Of a DNA stretch of 64,000 nt, positions 20,620 to 33,676 are shown piece by piece. Origin of the DNA: Hawksworthiomyces lignivorus (lineage: Eukaryota > Ascomycota > Sordariomycetes > Ophiostomatales > Ophiostomataceae); the NCBI GenBank assembly GCA_002917075.1, contig NTMA01000019.1:248001-312000 (forward strand), in the 5' to 3' direction. The notes beneath the pieces were generated by a model, which did no database searches, was not told the DNA's origin, and saw only the letters and a program-made list of their open reading frames with translations. The stretch's first letter is position 1. Each line of letters opens with the position of its first letter. A program made the translations under genes and the position numbers.

Positions 20620-21638
20620 ATGAGGTCATGAGGCAACCCGTGCATGTACTATTAGACTAATATTTTTTTGACGTGATTCTGAAGCTTTTTTTTCCAAACT
20701 AGCATGAAAATAGACCTTTCTTCCGTTTGTTAGCAATAAAATGTTTCGGATGTACTCCATACCTTGCATGGCTTCTTTTTTGCTTCTTTCTTTTCTCTGT
20801 GTCTCACTTTCTTCTGTGTCTTTTATTTTAGTTCAAAAAAGAAAGGAAGAATAAGAAACAATTCCAATAGTCTGAGTAAAGAAAAAGAAAAACAAATCCA
20901 CTTCTACAACAGTAAGCGAATTCCCCGTCTCACGTACTCTCCAACGTGGAGAGATGCCAGCCAGGTACAGAGCAGTTCCAGGTGTAGATGCAGGCCGTTG
21001 CAGCTGAAACCAATAGTCGTCTCGCCATAGAACAAATGCATTCATTCTCCATTTCTTCTACGGTTCCATTTGATTTCTCATCAAGTTCTCATGCATAACA
21101 AATTTGTGGCCCATATCTTCGGAGTTCTGCGACCTCGAAGAACAGAAAAAGAAATTATGGCAATGCAAAGTGTACAGAGAAAAGTATTGGAATAATTCAG
21201 CACATATGAGAAACAAGATTGATCTCGCTGTCTCTATTCTATATTGATATTGACAGGATTAGAAGTGAATGACATAGATCTGACGGCCGGCAAAAGGGAC
21301 AAGAAGATCTTTTCGAAAACTAAATAGAATAATAAGAAAACCCCATATTCGCCGCGCCTCCCAGTAGAAATACACAAGATACAATTTTCTTTTTTCTTCG
21401 TCAAAGACCACTTTGTATCGGCCTCCCAGTCCAAAAGATCCCAGTCATACACACGGTGAACACCAAAACGAACGTGAAACGGAAACAAACAAACAAACAG
21501 ACAAATAGAAGAGTAGAAAGCGAGGGTATGATAAGGATCCATAAAGTGATTTAAAATAAAATATTATGAAGAGGGAATGAAAGAAGAGTAAGACATGAAG
21601 GAACCGAAAAGAGCGTCTGCTTTCTGTGGCGTCCTCAT
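20620..21638. other. Convergent spacer
   Basis: AT-rich 3' regions of GPI16 and the RAX1-like gene. No coding exon or RNA gene recognised. Confidence 0.5.
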
Positions 21639-23033
21639 CTAAGAAATGACAACGGGCTTGGGGTGGTAGGTCTCGGACCAGACTGGCAGGAAGATGAAGA
21701 TGCACACGCCGACGCAAGCGAAGAAGGCGCCAAAGATGAGGCTCTGGATGACGATGCGGTGCTGCAGCCGACGCAGGTGGGCGTCCTTGACGCGCAGCTT
21801 GCGGTCGAAGATCATGAGGCGGGAGATGTGGCGCACGATGCCGGAGCGCTGCGAGACGATGCTAGCACTGTCGTCGAAGCGCTCCCAGGGCAGGGGCTGG
21901 CGGCGCGTGAAGAGGAGCAGGAAGAAGCAGCTGCCGCGCAGGCCCGATAGGATCAGGCTGAGGCCGATCCACCACATGGGCCATGCGGCGAACACGTTGA
22001 AGCGCGAGTGCGCGCCCATATGCGGTGTGAAGGCCAGCAGCAGCACGCACAGGATGCCGCCCAGCGTCAGCGCGATGCCCAGGCCCGTCGCCATGCAGAT
22101 CGTCTCGAATGTGCCGTTGGACACGCCCAGCCGGACAAAGTTGCGGTGCGAGCAGTTGCGCAGCAGCAGGTACACGTGGTCCGCGATGGGCCGCAGGTGG
22201 ATCGGGTCCGACGAGTGCTGCAGCTCCGCCAGCGCGTGATCCCGTATCGCCGGCGGGATGTTGAGCTCCTTCTCCGCGCCGGGCATCAGGAACGTCCGGA
22301 TCACCGCGTTGAGCTCCGCGCGGCGGCCCGCGCTGGGGTCCACCAGATTGAGCGTCGACACGGCCCGGTTCAGCTTGTTGCCGTTGTTGTTGTTGTCCGT
22401 CTTGGATGACGCCTTGGGCAGCTCAAACGTCGGCTTGCAGGTGTCGCCCTCGCACATCGCCTGCACGCTGATCATCTCCGTGATGCGGGCAAGCGTCTCG
22501 GCTGCAGATGCTGTGTTAGCAACAGGCTACACGGCTCAGGCGTGGAACGTGGAAGCGATTATGATGCGGGAGGGACCTACCAATCTCGGGGTCGGTCGAG
22601 AAGATCTCCGCGGGAGTCTTCTCAGTCTTGGCCAAGGACGCCGTGCTGTCAGTGGCGCTGTTGAGGGAAACATTGTCGCCCGAAAGCGCCCGCCTGTAGT
22701 TTTCCTCGTAGTTCTTATACCAGACGTAGAACTCAAGATTCTCTGGCGAGAACTCAATGTACTTCAGGTACATGTAGAAATCATACAGAGACATGGGGCT
22801 ACCTGCAGTGCTGTGTTAGAAAGGGTACATGGAGAGGATATATCAAGAGACCCGGCTGGCTTACAAGTCTTGTTGGTGAGAACACGCTCGAACCGGAGGC
22901 GAGCCGGGATCGATGTTTTTGACCGGCCATCAGGACTCAGAGGACGTTTGCCCGTGACGACGGCATTGGAGTATTCTTTGATATCTCGGTACTCTGGCTT
23001 CTTATACCAGTCCAGCCACGCAGGAATCCCCAT
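21639..23033 (-). CDS. RGS-domain membrane protein, RAX1-like
   Basis: Three exons, complement(join(21639..22501, 22581..22802, 22865..23033)), 417 aa; introns of 79 and 62 nt keep frame. Exon 1 ends VLTNKT and joins to CSPMSLYDFYMYLKYIEFS, then ENLEFYVWYKNYEENY, a clear RGS core. The RGS domain continues to about residue 260 with a linker insertion rich in Ser/Thr and Asn. The C-terminus has three membrane helices (TGLGIALTLGGILCVLLLAF; WWIGLSLILSGL; IFGAFFACVGVCIFIFLPVW). RGS plus C-terminal membrane helices is the build of Rax1, which in yeast marks bud sites and in moulds affects growth and stress. It may regulate G-alpha signalling at the membrane. I am sure of RGS plus TM, less of orthology. 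Confidence 0.88.
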
Positions 23034-26000
23034 TGCTGCTGTTGCCCTGCTGTGATAGAGACAAGATAATGGGCGGCGCCGTGATGTTTGAATGTCTGCA
23101 CTCTTCTTGACGATATGCTTTACTGCTGCTCGAGGAAAGAAACAAGGCGTGAGGAGAAGAATGAATATATCTGGGGAGCCGAGCGAGAATAAAGTGGCCC
23201 AGGGGTGGGAAGAGCGGGCTATTAAAATAAGAAGAACAACAGAATGAAGAAGAATGGGGGCGAGCCCTGAGACTAATCTCTCCCATGTACTAGACTAACG
23301 GCCTCCCACTCGCGTCGCCATGTGGTCCGTCCAACGTATGCGGGAATAGACTCGCACAACAAACTAAGTACTTCGGAAAAAAGTATCTTTGAATATTAGA
23401 ACATTGTAGAGCAGACCGCCCAAAGGGGTGGGTGTCCGCCTTTTGGTCCTTGACCACCCCCTTCAGGATCGCACGTACACAGAACGAGGTCCCAGCGAAC
23501 CTGCAAGTATCGACATCAGAGCTGCACCCGCCCATCTTTTTTCATGATCCGCCATTTTGCAGAACAAGACCGCGATTTGCCGGGTTTTCAGTTTACACGC
23601 TCGGACGCTGAACATTCCAGCACCGCCATGTTTGTCTGTCCGCCCGCAGCTTCTTTCTTCAACCTCCCCTCCCTCCAGCCGCCGTTTTGTCTGACAACTT
23701 CCCTCCACCCGTTCCTTCGTGACAGGATCCAAAATACTGAGAGAAAAAGAAAAACCAGCTTCTGCCATGCATGCACCACTTTGTGTCTTGGGGCCTTTCC
23801 TTTTACGAGTTGGAACATCCATGCTACAAAGCACTAGGTGGGTAAGGAGACGGATAGTTGGAACACGACGTAGGGAGACGATATGGTGGGTTCCAGTTTC
23901 TTTGCAATGATGGGGAGCAGAATGCAAGGAAAATGGAGACAGTCTGGAACCTAGACGCAGAAAAAATGACAGAAAAAGAAAAAACAAGGAAACGCATGCG
24001 GAAATCCAACCACTGCTTGTCCCCTTCTCAATGGCTCAAGGTCCATGGAGAAATTGGTGCTTGAAAAGACCCAGTTGTAAGGTATCAGCGCAGGGAGGAC
24101 GAACTGGTCTCGGTGAGTTGCAGCGCAGGTGGCAGCGTGGCTCTCCAGGGAGACGAACAGACAAAATGTCTCGCAAGGTGGACCCTCTAGGCTCCGTCTA
24201 CGATGAATGACTGGGAAGAGACGATGTACCTTGTTCAGAAGCGCCTGACTAGGGGAAGATATTTCTCCTCTACTTGTGTGGGATGTGAGACAGCACGGCA
24301 ATCTGATTTCCACACACCAAAACCAGAGGGGAAAAAATAGAAAAAAGAAACGAAAAAAAAGCCATCTCAACAAACTCAAGTTTGACGTGTGAGTGAAGTA
24401 CACGTGTAGTTCCTTTCCGCAACGATGTGCTGAACAGGATATCCTTGTTGAGCATTTTCTTTCAGTCTTTTAATGATATGGAACCCCTGCAAGACGGGAA
24501 GTGCGGCTGCGTTTTCTCTTTGTTTTCTTTTTCCTTTTGATGCAGAGAACAAGATGCTCACATTCGCATATTAAAAGGCACACAAGGGTAACATAAAAGT
24601 GTGCAGATTCCATAGAAATACATCTTATTTTCCTCGGACAGCTGCGAGAGGTTCTTCCACTTTAGATGTCGTAGACTTAGCTTCTGGTTCAACTTGTGTC
24701 ATTGTCAACCCAAGCCAAGAGAAAAAATGTCGTCGAAGTAAGGGAGCTCAACTGGGATTGGCAGTCAACTCCCGTATTCCGCCCTACTTCGATGCCTCTT
24801 CCTAATCCTGCACTAGCAAGGCCATCCATTTTTTTTCTCCACGATCCGTAGTGCCATCTGATCAGTATAGTTACCTTGCTAGTAGCGCAGCAAGAAAAAT
24901 CTCAAGCGAAAATAAGAGCCGCCCCCCCTGTCGTTCTAACTACCCCTGACGGTAGCGCGTACAAAAGCAGCGCTAGAGCCACTGACCAGTTCGTTTGCAG
25001 GCAGCTGAGAGCATACGGGTAATTTTAAAATGTGGCGAAGGGCCATAGAGAAAATGAACAACATTACACACAGTACATAGTGTCACCCAAACAACGGCAT
25101 GGCTTGCAAAAGATGGACGCTCTCACCGGGATTTGGCATGCTATTTGGCTGGTTCCGGTACGAAATGCAAGCCAATAGTGCCGTGGGCGGTCAGTATATG
25201 CCATTTATGGTATTCAAATCGGATACTGTGCAAACAAGCCTTGATCGAGCAAAAAGCGCGCCTGTCCAGGCTACCCCTGCGAGGATCTCTCAGAAAGACA
25301 AATGGCGCTCAGCTGGAAAGACCTAGTCGAAGCACTATCATTTCTCAAATTTTGGCTATTTCGGGCTGTTTCTCTTGCGTCCGGGGGCCTTCGTTTACGA
25401 TGATTACTCGTGTGCATGCATTACGTAGAAGATGGTAAACTTCACTCAAAACAACGAGGTCTCACTTGCCCTGACGGCCCTATGTGCGAGGTGGGCCAAG
25501 ATAGTCCCCACGGAAGCTAATTGAGAGAATGAGACAAGTATTGCTCATAACTAACGTACAGCATATTGCTGTAGTACACCAGCAGCCATACATGAACATT
25601 CTGTAGAACTTCAGCCCCATACCAAGGGCTGTACGCGTGGAGGCAGCATATGTTCTTCTGAACGGGGAGGCGGATCTACTGTGACAAGCTTTCATCTGTA
25701 CATACGGTGTGTAGAGCTCGCAGAATCTCAACTCTCAGCATGCTGCCTTACAGTCCGCGGGAGTCTTAAAAAATTTCCGGACAATAAATGGGAGCCTAGT
25801 CTCCAGATAAATAAGCCACACCGAGAAAAAAATGGGGGTTGTGCATTAGCCGTAGGAAGACTGCAAAAGTGTGGCATATCTGCGTACCGGATTCCTTCCC
25901 ACGGCCAGGTCCCAATGTGCCAGCATCACATTTGCCTGCTTGTTCTTCGTCTATCTCCCAAAGGTATAGCCAATAATTGAACAGACTATGGTTCGCGGCG

Positions 26001-29000
26001 CTGTTTATATCACGGAATATGAGTAGTTGCATGTATCACATCTGCATGCTGCACAATCGCACAAATGCCACGCCTGTCTGGATACCCATACCTTGTCTGC
26101 ATGCCTTCATGGACGAGGAGAAACGAATTCCCTCACTTCTGTCAAGTTTCTACCTTCATAAGCAAAATCATACTGAATCTAGCCATGGAAATCTTGTACG
26201 TCCGCAGCTCAAGGAGCAAGCACGCCATTTAAAACAAGATTAGAGTCCTTTTCTCGATTTGACCCGTATCTTGCCCTATCTTGACCCCCTGTTCCTCCCC
26301 CTGCTAGCTTCCAGCCCGGCGCCTGCCCGCTAACCTTCCTTCTACGGCTGTGAGTCTTTATTCCATTGATCGCCTCCCCCTGTCAGACGAACATCGTTCT
26401 GTCGTATTCTACTAAGAAATTGACACTTTAAGCCGTCCCAGGCTGCTGGAGAGGGCTGAGTTTCGGGACTACGACGTAATTGGCAACACTTTACGAAGTA
26501 CTTCGTAGAACCCTCGTGTTATCCACTTCTGGCTAGGAATTAAACCGACATACCCACGTTTGCATCATTAAGCACAAGTCAGCAACTCGTAAATATATAT
26601 AATCAGAGTTTTTTCTATCATGTGTGCGCACGCGTGTGTGAAGTACACACGCTCTCGACCACCAATTCCACCAGCTCAAAAACAGCTGCCTAAGAAAGTT
26701 GGGTGCTCGAAGATGTCCAGGCGCTTGAGAATGCCCCCAGTGCAATATTTGGTGCAGAAATCAGTCATAAAGAGCAGCATGTAAGCCGTTGAAAAGCGGA
26801 AAGTTTGTTTTTCTTTGGCGATTTGCTTCCCCCTTCGCTCTTCATTTTTTGCCTCCCTTGCTTGTCACTATCGTATGTCAATTGTAGGCAGGCAGGAACA
26901 GCCTTGCTTAAGTCCTTGTAGGCTCCGAGGAACTATCACTTCAGACACCGATTGGAAGAAGACAAGCAGTACACAAAAAAATACTGGCGAGGTAAGAGAT
27001 TTTCGAGGATGTGAACAGCAAGGGAGCGGTCCGGGCGTTCGCCCGTCGAGCTGTCTAACCCGACCCGGTCCAGCGTGTTAGAGTCCAGAAGCTGGAAGCC
27101 AGCTCTCCCTGCTTTGATTGGCCACGAACCGCAGCGCTAGCCACCTCCTTGATCTCTCCTTGCTTTCTTGGTGTGCCATTGTCTGCACAATTGCAATTCC
27201 AAAGTAAAAGCCCGAAATGGTGGCATCAGCTTTGTAAAAGTCACGCTTAGGAAAGTTCTTGATGATACTAAGGCATATAGGCATTTAAGGCCACAGTTGT
27301 AGACCGGGCGTGCTTTTTCGACGAACTAGAGTATCACTCACCACACACCTGCCTTTCTTCACAAATGCAACCGTAGCCGTAAACTAACTTGGCACTTCAT
27401 GATCATCATGTTCACGTTCATCGAAGGATCAAAGCCATTTGCCCTTAAAAATACTGCCCGCAGCACAGGTCGTATGTCGCAAAAGTCTAATGCAAGGCTT
27501 GTTTCTCTCTGCTCTCAGACCATCCCAATTGCGCCGAGCAAAGACTTTGAACGCATGGCCACCTCCTTCACAAACCGCCCGTCATACTCGAGGCATTCTT
27601 ATCGAGCATAATATCATTGTCAATGACGAGATCACCCACGTTTTCCCCCTTGCTTTAGAGTCCGGCGCAGCGTGTCTGCTGAAGCTGCTGTTTTAGTATT
27701 ACACCATCTCTTTCCTGCCCCTTACACTAGAAGCACACCAAAATATCTTGTGTGTGTAGACGACCCCACGACACCATGTTCTTAAACATGTCTATCTTAT
27801 AACGCTGCCTCGTGGGTTTCAAGACACGGAGGCACGTCATGGTAGGAAACCTAGCCGTCTTCTTGTGTACGACTACGTGCGCGTACGGCGACGCCGGATG
27901 GAAACCAGCGCGCTACTAGTGTCTAGTCCTTTTCTCGATCGGAGCAACATACGTAAACAGCATATACTGAACGCTGCGTGGCCCTAGAGCGCTGAACCTC
28001 GCAGATGTGGAATCTGCCCTCTGTTTTGCATAAGTCGAGCCGACCAAGCCCGGAATTTGCTTACTCGTTTCTCTTGCTCTACCTTTCCTCTCGAGCGTCT
28101 CCAAAGACCATAGCGCACTTGGGCACGATGGACTACTCCCCTCGGAACAATTGAGGCGGGGATGGGATGTGACATTAAACAAAATAAAGTTGCGAAAGCA
28201 AGACATGGCTCAGCAGTCACGGAGCGGCATACGACATCATGTAGTATTTCCATCTACACCCAGAGCAGAAGCGGGCTTGGTTACTACGCACGCAATTCCA
28301 GCCACCGTGGGAAGAGAGGCAGAGACCGAAAAGGAACAGAAATATTTACCAAAATGGCAGAAGGCGGGCTATCCAAACCAAAGAAAGCAAATCACCAGAA
28401 ATAATTCGGGAGAGGAGCGCACAGGGCACGGTCTGTGTGCAAAGCAATGCTTCTTTCCCCTCACTGAACGACCGCAGCGCACCTCTTCACTTTGCATCTA
28501 CGTCTGCAAGGACGGCGTGTACGGGCGGTCCGAGAGGTCTAAGAGTTGAGAGAGTCTTTGATCATGTGGCGGCTAAAGGAGAGGCAAAAATATTTTAAAT
28601 TGCAGAAAATGGCGGTGCTCAAAAATCTGGGGCCGAGCCCAACATTGTTGGTTGGTGTCTCATTGGATGGGATTCGCTTCTTTCTAGATGTTTTTTTGCG
28701 CACGGTTGATTGATAGCATCTTTTGTTTACTAGGCAATATTAGGACTGTTTTGATTTGGCTAGACCCCAAATTGTACTGAAGCCCAACGATGAAGAATTG
28801 CCTACGACCAATACGTCTACGGATATCCCACGATATCTGAATGACTACTAGGGAATACCGAGGTCTTGGCTCTTGCTCTCGATGCAACCCGCGCCGCTGG
28901 TATGACCAAATGTCTCTCTATCTAGCTTGGCACGGGCGATAAAATAAAAGGAACAGGCGCCGCAAAGCTCGAGGATATTCACAAGTCGACGCTTTGTCGT

Positions 29001-29521
29001 CTTCCTTGGAGGTTTCCCCTCACATAACACGGACTCCAATATTGTGTCTGTTCACTTCTGTGCCGCGAAGGCACTTCTCGTTATCAATGCACTTCCAAGT
29101 GTTGCAAATACACGAGTTGAAAGCGAAGCTCCAGGAGCCACAACGGGGTGCGAGGGCGTCAATTTTCATCTCTTTAAAATTTTCAAATGCTTTTCAAGCG
29201 GATCCCTCTTTCCGACGCCTAGTGGACCAGGGAGTGGTATTGCAAATATCCGGAGAGCCAAATGAAAAGATGCATTTCAGGAAAACCTAAGCGAGTACTC
29301 CGTAGACCGCTTGATAAAGCAATTAATCCATGCCAATACCCAGAAACTGTTTAGGCTTTTCGAGCTATGTACTACGTCCTAACGCCCCCTGTTCTAGTTG
29401 TTTGAATGCTTGCAATGCCCTTCAGATCCCCTATTAATCCTTTTATAACACACAGAATAAGATCCCACACTCTAAAGCGGGAACTACCGCAATGCATACT
29501 CAGTATCACTAATTTTCCGAA
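23034..29521. other. 6.5-kb gene desert
   Basis: AT-moderate sequence with only short open frames that carry no motif and no coherent intron structure. It holds one TACTCCGTA (29296-29304), the palindrome-like TACGAAGTACTTCGTA near 26495, and a GT/CG-alternating stretch near 26620. A small gene or long non-coding RNA cannot be excluded. Confidence 0.45.
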
Positions 29522-30603
29522 TTATACTCGGCCATATTTAATTGAAAGCGACGTCCCTTCGTCTTTTCTCTTCGAAGCGCTGGTAGAAGTAAACCAGAAG
29601 CCTGGGTGTAGAACAATCAAGAGAATCGACATGATAACCATGGGGATGCTGTCCAGTGCGATGAATACGCCTTCCATAGAGGCCAGGGGGCCGTTAAATC
29701 CGCCACTGAGCTCTGCTGCACGCCAGCAGGACCGAATAAAGAGGCAAGCGGCCGCCGTTCCTATGGTTCAAGTTAGCTAAACATTGCCTATGCATGGACA
29801 GGCTTCGTAGAGCAACTTGGGCCAGAAGACTTACCCAGCATTATTCCGTATCGAGCAACTTTGCGTCCGCTGTAGTGAACACGCCGATACAAGAAGGCTA
29901 AAACGATGCAGAAAATTGTGGTGAACAGTATCTGCGTGCCCAGCCCGGCAATCATGAGGTCAACACCGATAGGATTCTCTGCGAAGATGGCAGCGAGCGA
30001 GCCGCCGACACCGATGAAGCAGAGGCACAAAAAATCTCCGAGAATGAACAATGTCGAGAATGTTCGCGGGCCCACGTAACTGAAAGCAGCGGCCGGGTAC
30101 GCACGCATCAGTGCACTAATGCTGAGGTACAGCGCCGAAGACAAAAACGTCGGGCCCAGCGTGAGGCCAATGATATACCTAGATTCATACGTCTCAGCCC
30201 GAGCAACGGACAAGACCAAGCAGCAGGCGCCGGGGAGAGAACTAGCTCGTTGGTGATCATCGAGAACCTACATGATATAGCCGTTCTTGTTTGCTCGGTC
30301 ATGAGACAGCATCACCTTGGCGACGTAGCCTAGGAGCTCGAGCAATAGGCCTCCAAGCATGCCAATAGAATTTCCGTAGTAGCGCCAGAAACGTACTGCC
30401 AGGCAGAGTTGGATCCCCAGCATCAAGCCGAACGCCACGGCAAAGAAGATGTTGGGGCCTAGAAGCGGCGTAAAACTGACAGCGCCAATTCCATTTGGCG
30501 ACACTCGAGTGCCATTTACGACCACGTCTGCGCTGTTTTCGTAAGTGTCCATTGAGAACGGTGCAAGTAGAGATGCTGAAGTGCTGGTAGAGTTGATGGG
30601 CAA
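29522..30603 (-). CDS. RTA1-like seven-helix membrane protein
   Basis: Three exons, complement(join(29522..29760, 29835..30178, 30272..30603)), 304 aa. Intron 1 (93 nt) uses GTAGGT...TCTAG, joining GYIM to YIIGLTLGPTFLSS. Intron 2 (74 nt) uses GTAAGT...CATAG, joining YGIMLG to TAAACLFIRSCWRAAELSGG. The Asn-rich external N-terminus has glycosylation sequons (NST, NGT). Seven hydrophobic segments follow, with family signatures LLELLGYVAKV, AELSGGFNGPLA and DSIPMVIMSILLIVLHPG. RTA1/RSB1 family members are plasma-membrane proteins linked to lipid translocation and resistance to toxic lipids or drugs; the substrate here is unknown. Its start is head-to-head with a Zn2Cys6 regulator, which may control it. 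Confidence 0.92.
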
Positions 30604-31081
30604 TTTGCTGTCGTAGCCAGATGCAGGCCAGACAAGCAGCAGTCCTCTGCCATCCTGAGCATCTTAGGAATTTATATCAAAGGAAGTAAAAGTGATCATC
30701 GCTGCCTGGCAACGGTAATTTTGTTTGAGATATCTCCTTTTTCTTCGAAAACATTGTCCTGCGCCTCTGTTCACGTCGCCAGTATTTTCTCCGCGACGGT
30801 GATATTCGTGTAAGCCATGCCAAAGCCGCTTACACGGCGCTCCACTCGCCATTGGCTGATTGGACCACGCGCCCTAATATCTCCGCCGCAACCTCCGTTG
30901 ATATCCCGCAATATTTCCATTTTCTCCGTGACATCATCGTCTTCTTTCATCAACTCCTCTTTTCGTTTTAAAGAACCGCGGCCACCTCTCCCTGTTCAAT
31001 GCATCTCTTATGACAATAGTGCGTTTTTATTTCCTTTTGTTCCACTGACGGAGATTCACGAGCCTATTGCCATCTCTGAAA
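30604..31081. promoter_or_regulatory. Shared divergent promoter, RTA1-like and Zn2Cys6 genes
   Basis: 478 bp separates the two divergent starts. No third gene fits, so the promoters must share this DNA. I did not identify a specific operator. Confidence 0.45.
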
Positions 31082-33460
31082 ATGCGCCTCCGACGGGGAA
31101 TGGTCCGCAAGTCCTGCGACTTCTGCCACCGCCGCAAGGTCATCTGCGACCGCCTTATCCGGCTGCAACATGGCCATGTGTCGTGTTCCCAGTGTTCGAT
31201 TAGGCATATACAGTGTCGCATGGACGACTCTGATGACATTCGTGTGCATGGCAATCCTCGACAACCACCGCCTGCCCTTCGAGTTGATAAGAGCCGCGAC
31301 AGGGCTGCGAGGCATAAAAGTCCCAGCCATGAGCCGTTGCAGCATCCAGTGGTGGCTCATCCCCAACCAAGTCCTATATCTACAGATGAGGCTGCAAACC
31401 ATCCCTTTATATCAAGCCAGAGGCACTTTGTTTCGTCGCCTGCTCCCCCGCTCGGCTCCATTGTAACAACACCGTCATCGTTGCCTGTGTTGGATCCCCT
31501 GTCTCCTCTCCTATCCCAAGAGAATCTCCCAGTAGCCCAGCAGATGCCAATCGACGGCATTCTGCCATCCTCATTTGCAATTCCGGAACAATTTGGATTT
31601 TTTGAAGACCCATTCCAGCTTAACCCCAACAGCATATTTTTCTTGGACAAGATCTTCATGGGTGAACCAGAGCCGCAAGCAGGCTGGGCTGGTCTACCAC
31701 AGCAGCAAACTCTTTTACAACCTGAAACCAATATTTCTCAGCCCGACATGCCTGTGCGTCCAAGTGTTTCTGAAGCCGAGACGGATGCAGAGCTTCCTAT
31801 TTCACAGCAGCAGCAGACACTTAGCCAGACCCCTTCTCGTCAAGATGGCGGCTTCGACCCACCTCCCTGGGAGCGTTGCAAACTGGATCAGTCCGTCTTT
31901 TTGAAAGCCCTCTTTGCGTATTTTGAATTCGCCAGCTTATATCTGCCGGTTCTCTTTGAGGATGCTTTTTGGCAAGACTTCTACGCCGGCCGATGCAGCC
32001 TCGGCTTGGTCTACGCCGTCGCATGTCGTGGCCTTCCCTATATCCGGACCCTTCCAGAAAGGTCGTCCGAGGAAAAGTGGGCTATGCAGCAGCGCGTGGC
32101 GGCGCAATTCCGTGAAGCGTTCTTTGAAGCGCAGCTCCGCGCCAACGACAATCCCGGACACATCGTCCGCTTAGACGACCTAGAGGCCCTGGCGCTCATG
32201 GTTGGATTCAAGTACCGACCAATAGATGCTGCAGGGAATGTTGGAAGCCCAGCATCTCCGTCGCCGGCCACCTCTCTTCAGGACCACTTGGCGAGCCTCT
32301 ATTTGACGCACGACTCGCTCGTCCTGATGACGATGCAGTCCGGCATCCACGGTGCGCAGGACGGCGGAAGTGACAGCCGCGGCGACAGCGAGGATGGCAG
32401 CGGCATTAGTGGTCTGAGCGGTCATCCATCTCCGCCGCTGGCGCGGCTCCATGACCGCCGCATCCTGCTCTTTTGGCACGTGTATGGCCTCGACGCCTTC
32501 CACTGCCTAGACAAGAATACGATGAGCCGGATTCCAGATGGCGGCACCGGCGGTGGCGGCGGTGGCGGCAACGGCAACGGCAACAACCACAACAATATCC
32601 GCGCGCAGCTGCCTCGCCACCAGGCCCGCGGCTACCTGGACGCGATCCTGGACCTGTCCATCATCGCACGCCAGACGCTGACGACGCTGAGCAGCGCGAC
32701 GGCGCGGCGGCGCGGCGTGCGGGCGGGCGACGTGCTCGCGCTCTACGACCTTCTGGCGCAGTGGCGGCGCGATGACTGCCCCGCGCACCTGCGGCGGCAG
32801 CGCGACGGGCGCGGGCGCCTGTCGCTGCGGGCGGGCCTCGACCCGCAGGCGGCGCCCCGGCACGCGCGGCTGCACCGCGCCGTGCTGTGGATCCTCGAGA
32901 TCAACTGCTACATGCAGATCGAGGCGCGCGTGGTCGAGAACGGGCTCTGGGACGGCGCAGGAGGAGGCAGCGCGGGCGGCGGCGGCGGCAGCGACGACGG
33001 CGGCAGCAGCCTGGCCGACGAGGCCCTCGCCCTGCGCGTCGAGACAGAGAGCGTCCAGGCCCTGCGCGACGCGACCGAGCTGGCACGATCGATGCTAGAC
33101 GACGACCCGCCGCCGCCGCCGGACGGCAAGCAGCCCTGGTTCGCGCTGGCCGACCTAGCCACGTCCATCCTGCGGGGCTGCTGCGCCGGGCTGAGCCACT
33201 GGGCCTGCGCCCGCGGCCTCGAATGGCTGCAGCGGCCCCTGCCGGAGGCGATGGCGTTGCAGCGGCGGCCCGAGAGGGACAGGCCCGACTTCGAGGCCAA
33301 GAGGCGGCATCGCCACGTCAGCAGCTACCTGAGCGCCGCCCAGGTCCTCCGGGATGCCGCGGCGACGGCCGTGTCCCACCAGGACACCGTGACATATATG
33401 CAGGGCGTCGATGATCACATAGCGGCACTGCGTGCGCAGCTGAGCAATGCCATGGCATAG
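31082..33460 (+). CDS. Zn2Cys6 transcription factor (first)
   Basis: Single exon, 792 aa from the ATG at 31082 (MRLRRGMVRKS). The binuclear zinc cluster is Cys12, 15, 22, 35, 38, 45 (CDFCHRRKVIC... CSQCSIRHIQC), with the usual x2, x6, x12, x2, x6 spacing. A disordered Pro/Gln-rich linker follows, then a fungal-specific regulatory region starting near residue 265 (FLKALFAYFEFASLYLPVLF; WQDFYAGRCSLGLVYAVAC). Poly-Gly/Asn and Gly/Ser insertions occur at about residues 487-506 and 620-645. The half after about 32600 is conspicuously more GC-rich than the first. The protein is a nuclear regulator of unknown target; the divergent RTA1-like gene is a candidate by position only. Confidence 0.92.
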   Translation: MRLRRGMVRKSCDFCHRRKVICDRLIRLQHGHVSCSQCSIRHIQCRMDDSDDIRVHGNPRQPPPALRVDKSRDRAARHKSPSHEPLQHPVVAHPQPSPISTDEAANHPFISSQRHFVSSPAPPLGSIVTTPSSLPVLDPLSPLLSQENLPVAQQMPIDGILPSSFAIPEQFGFFEDPFQLNPNSIFFLDKIFMGEPEPQAGWAGLPQQQTLLQPETNISQPDMPVRPSVSEAETDAELPISQQQQTLSQTPSRQDGGFDPPPWERCKLDQSVFLKALFAYFEFASLYLPVLFEDAFWQDFYAGRCSLGLVYAVACRGLPYIRTLPERSSEEKWAMQQRVAAQFREAFFEAQLRANDNPGHIVRLDDLEALALMVGFKYRPIDAAGNVGSPASPSPATSLQDHLASLYLTHDSLVLMTMQSGIHGAQDGGSDSRGDSEDGSGISGLSGHPSPPLARLHDRRILLFWHVYGLDAFHCLDKNTMSRIPDGGTGGGGGGGNGNGNNHNNIRAQLPRHQARGYLDAILDLSIIARQTLTTLSSATARRRGVRAGDVLALYDLLAQWRRDDCPAHLRRQRDGRGRLSLRAGLDPQAAPRHARLHRAVLWILEINCYMQIEARVVENGLWDGAGGGSAGGGGGSDDGGSSLADEALALRVETESVQALRDATELARSMLDDDPPPPPDGKQPWFALADLATSILRGCCAGLSHWACARGLEWLQRPLPEAMALQRRPERDRPDFEAKRRHRHVSSYLSAAQVLRDAAATAVSHQDTVTYMQGVDDHIAALRAQLSNAMA

Positions 33461-33676
33461 CAGAGGGGAAACAGAGGATACGTGTATAATTTAACGAATA
33501 ATGATTTTAATATTCATAGCTAGCATTTCTATCGGGATTATGTATCGTATATGTCATAACGTTATCGTGATTTTAGCAATACCGCACCGTCTCAAATAGT
33601 CCAGACCCATATTTTATGCCAGTTATAATTAAATAGAAGCGGAAGAAAAACGAAAAGAAACAACAGGAAGACACAC

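Noticed and set aside
23463..23987. 174-codon minus-strand frame upstream of the RAX1-like gene
   Set aside because: No recognisable domain and mixed low-complexity content; no splice partner in frame.
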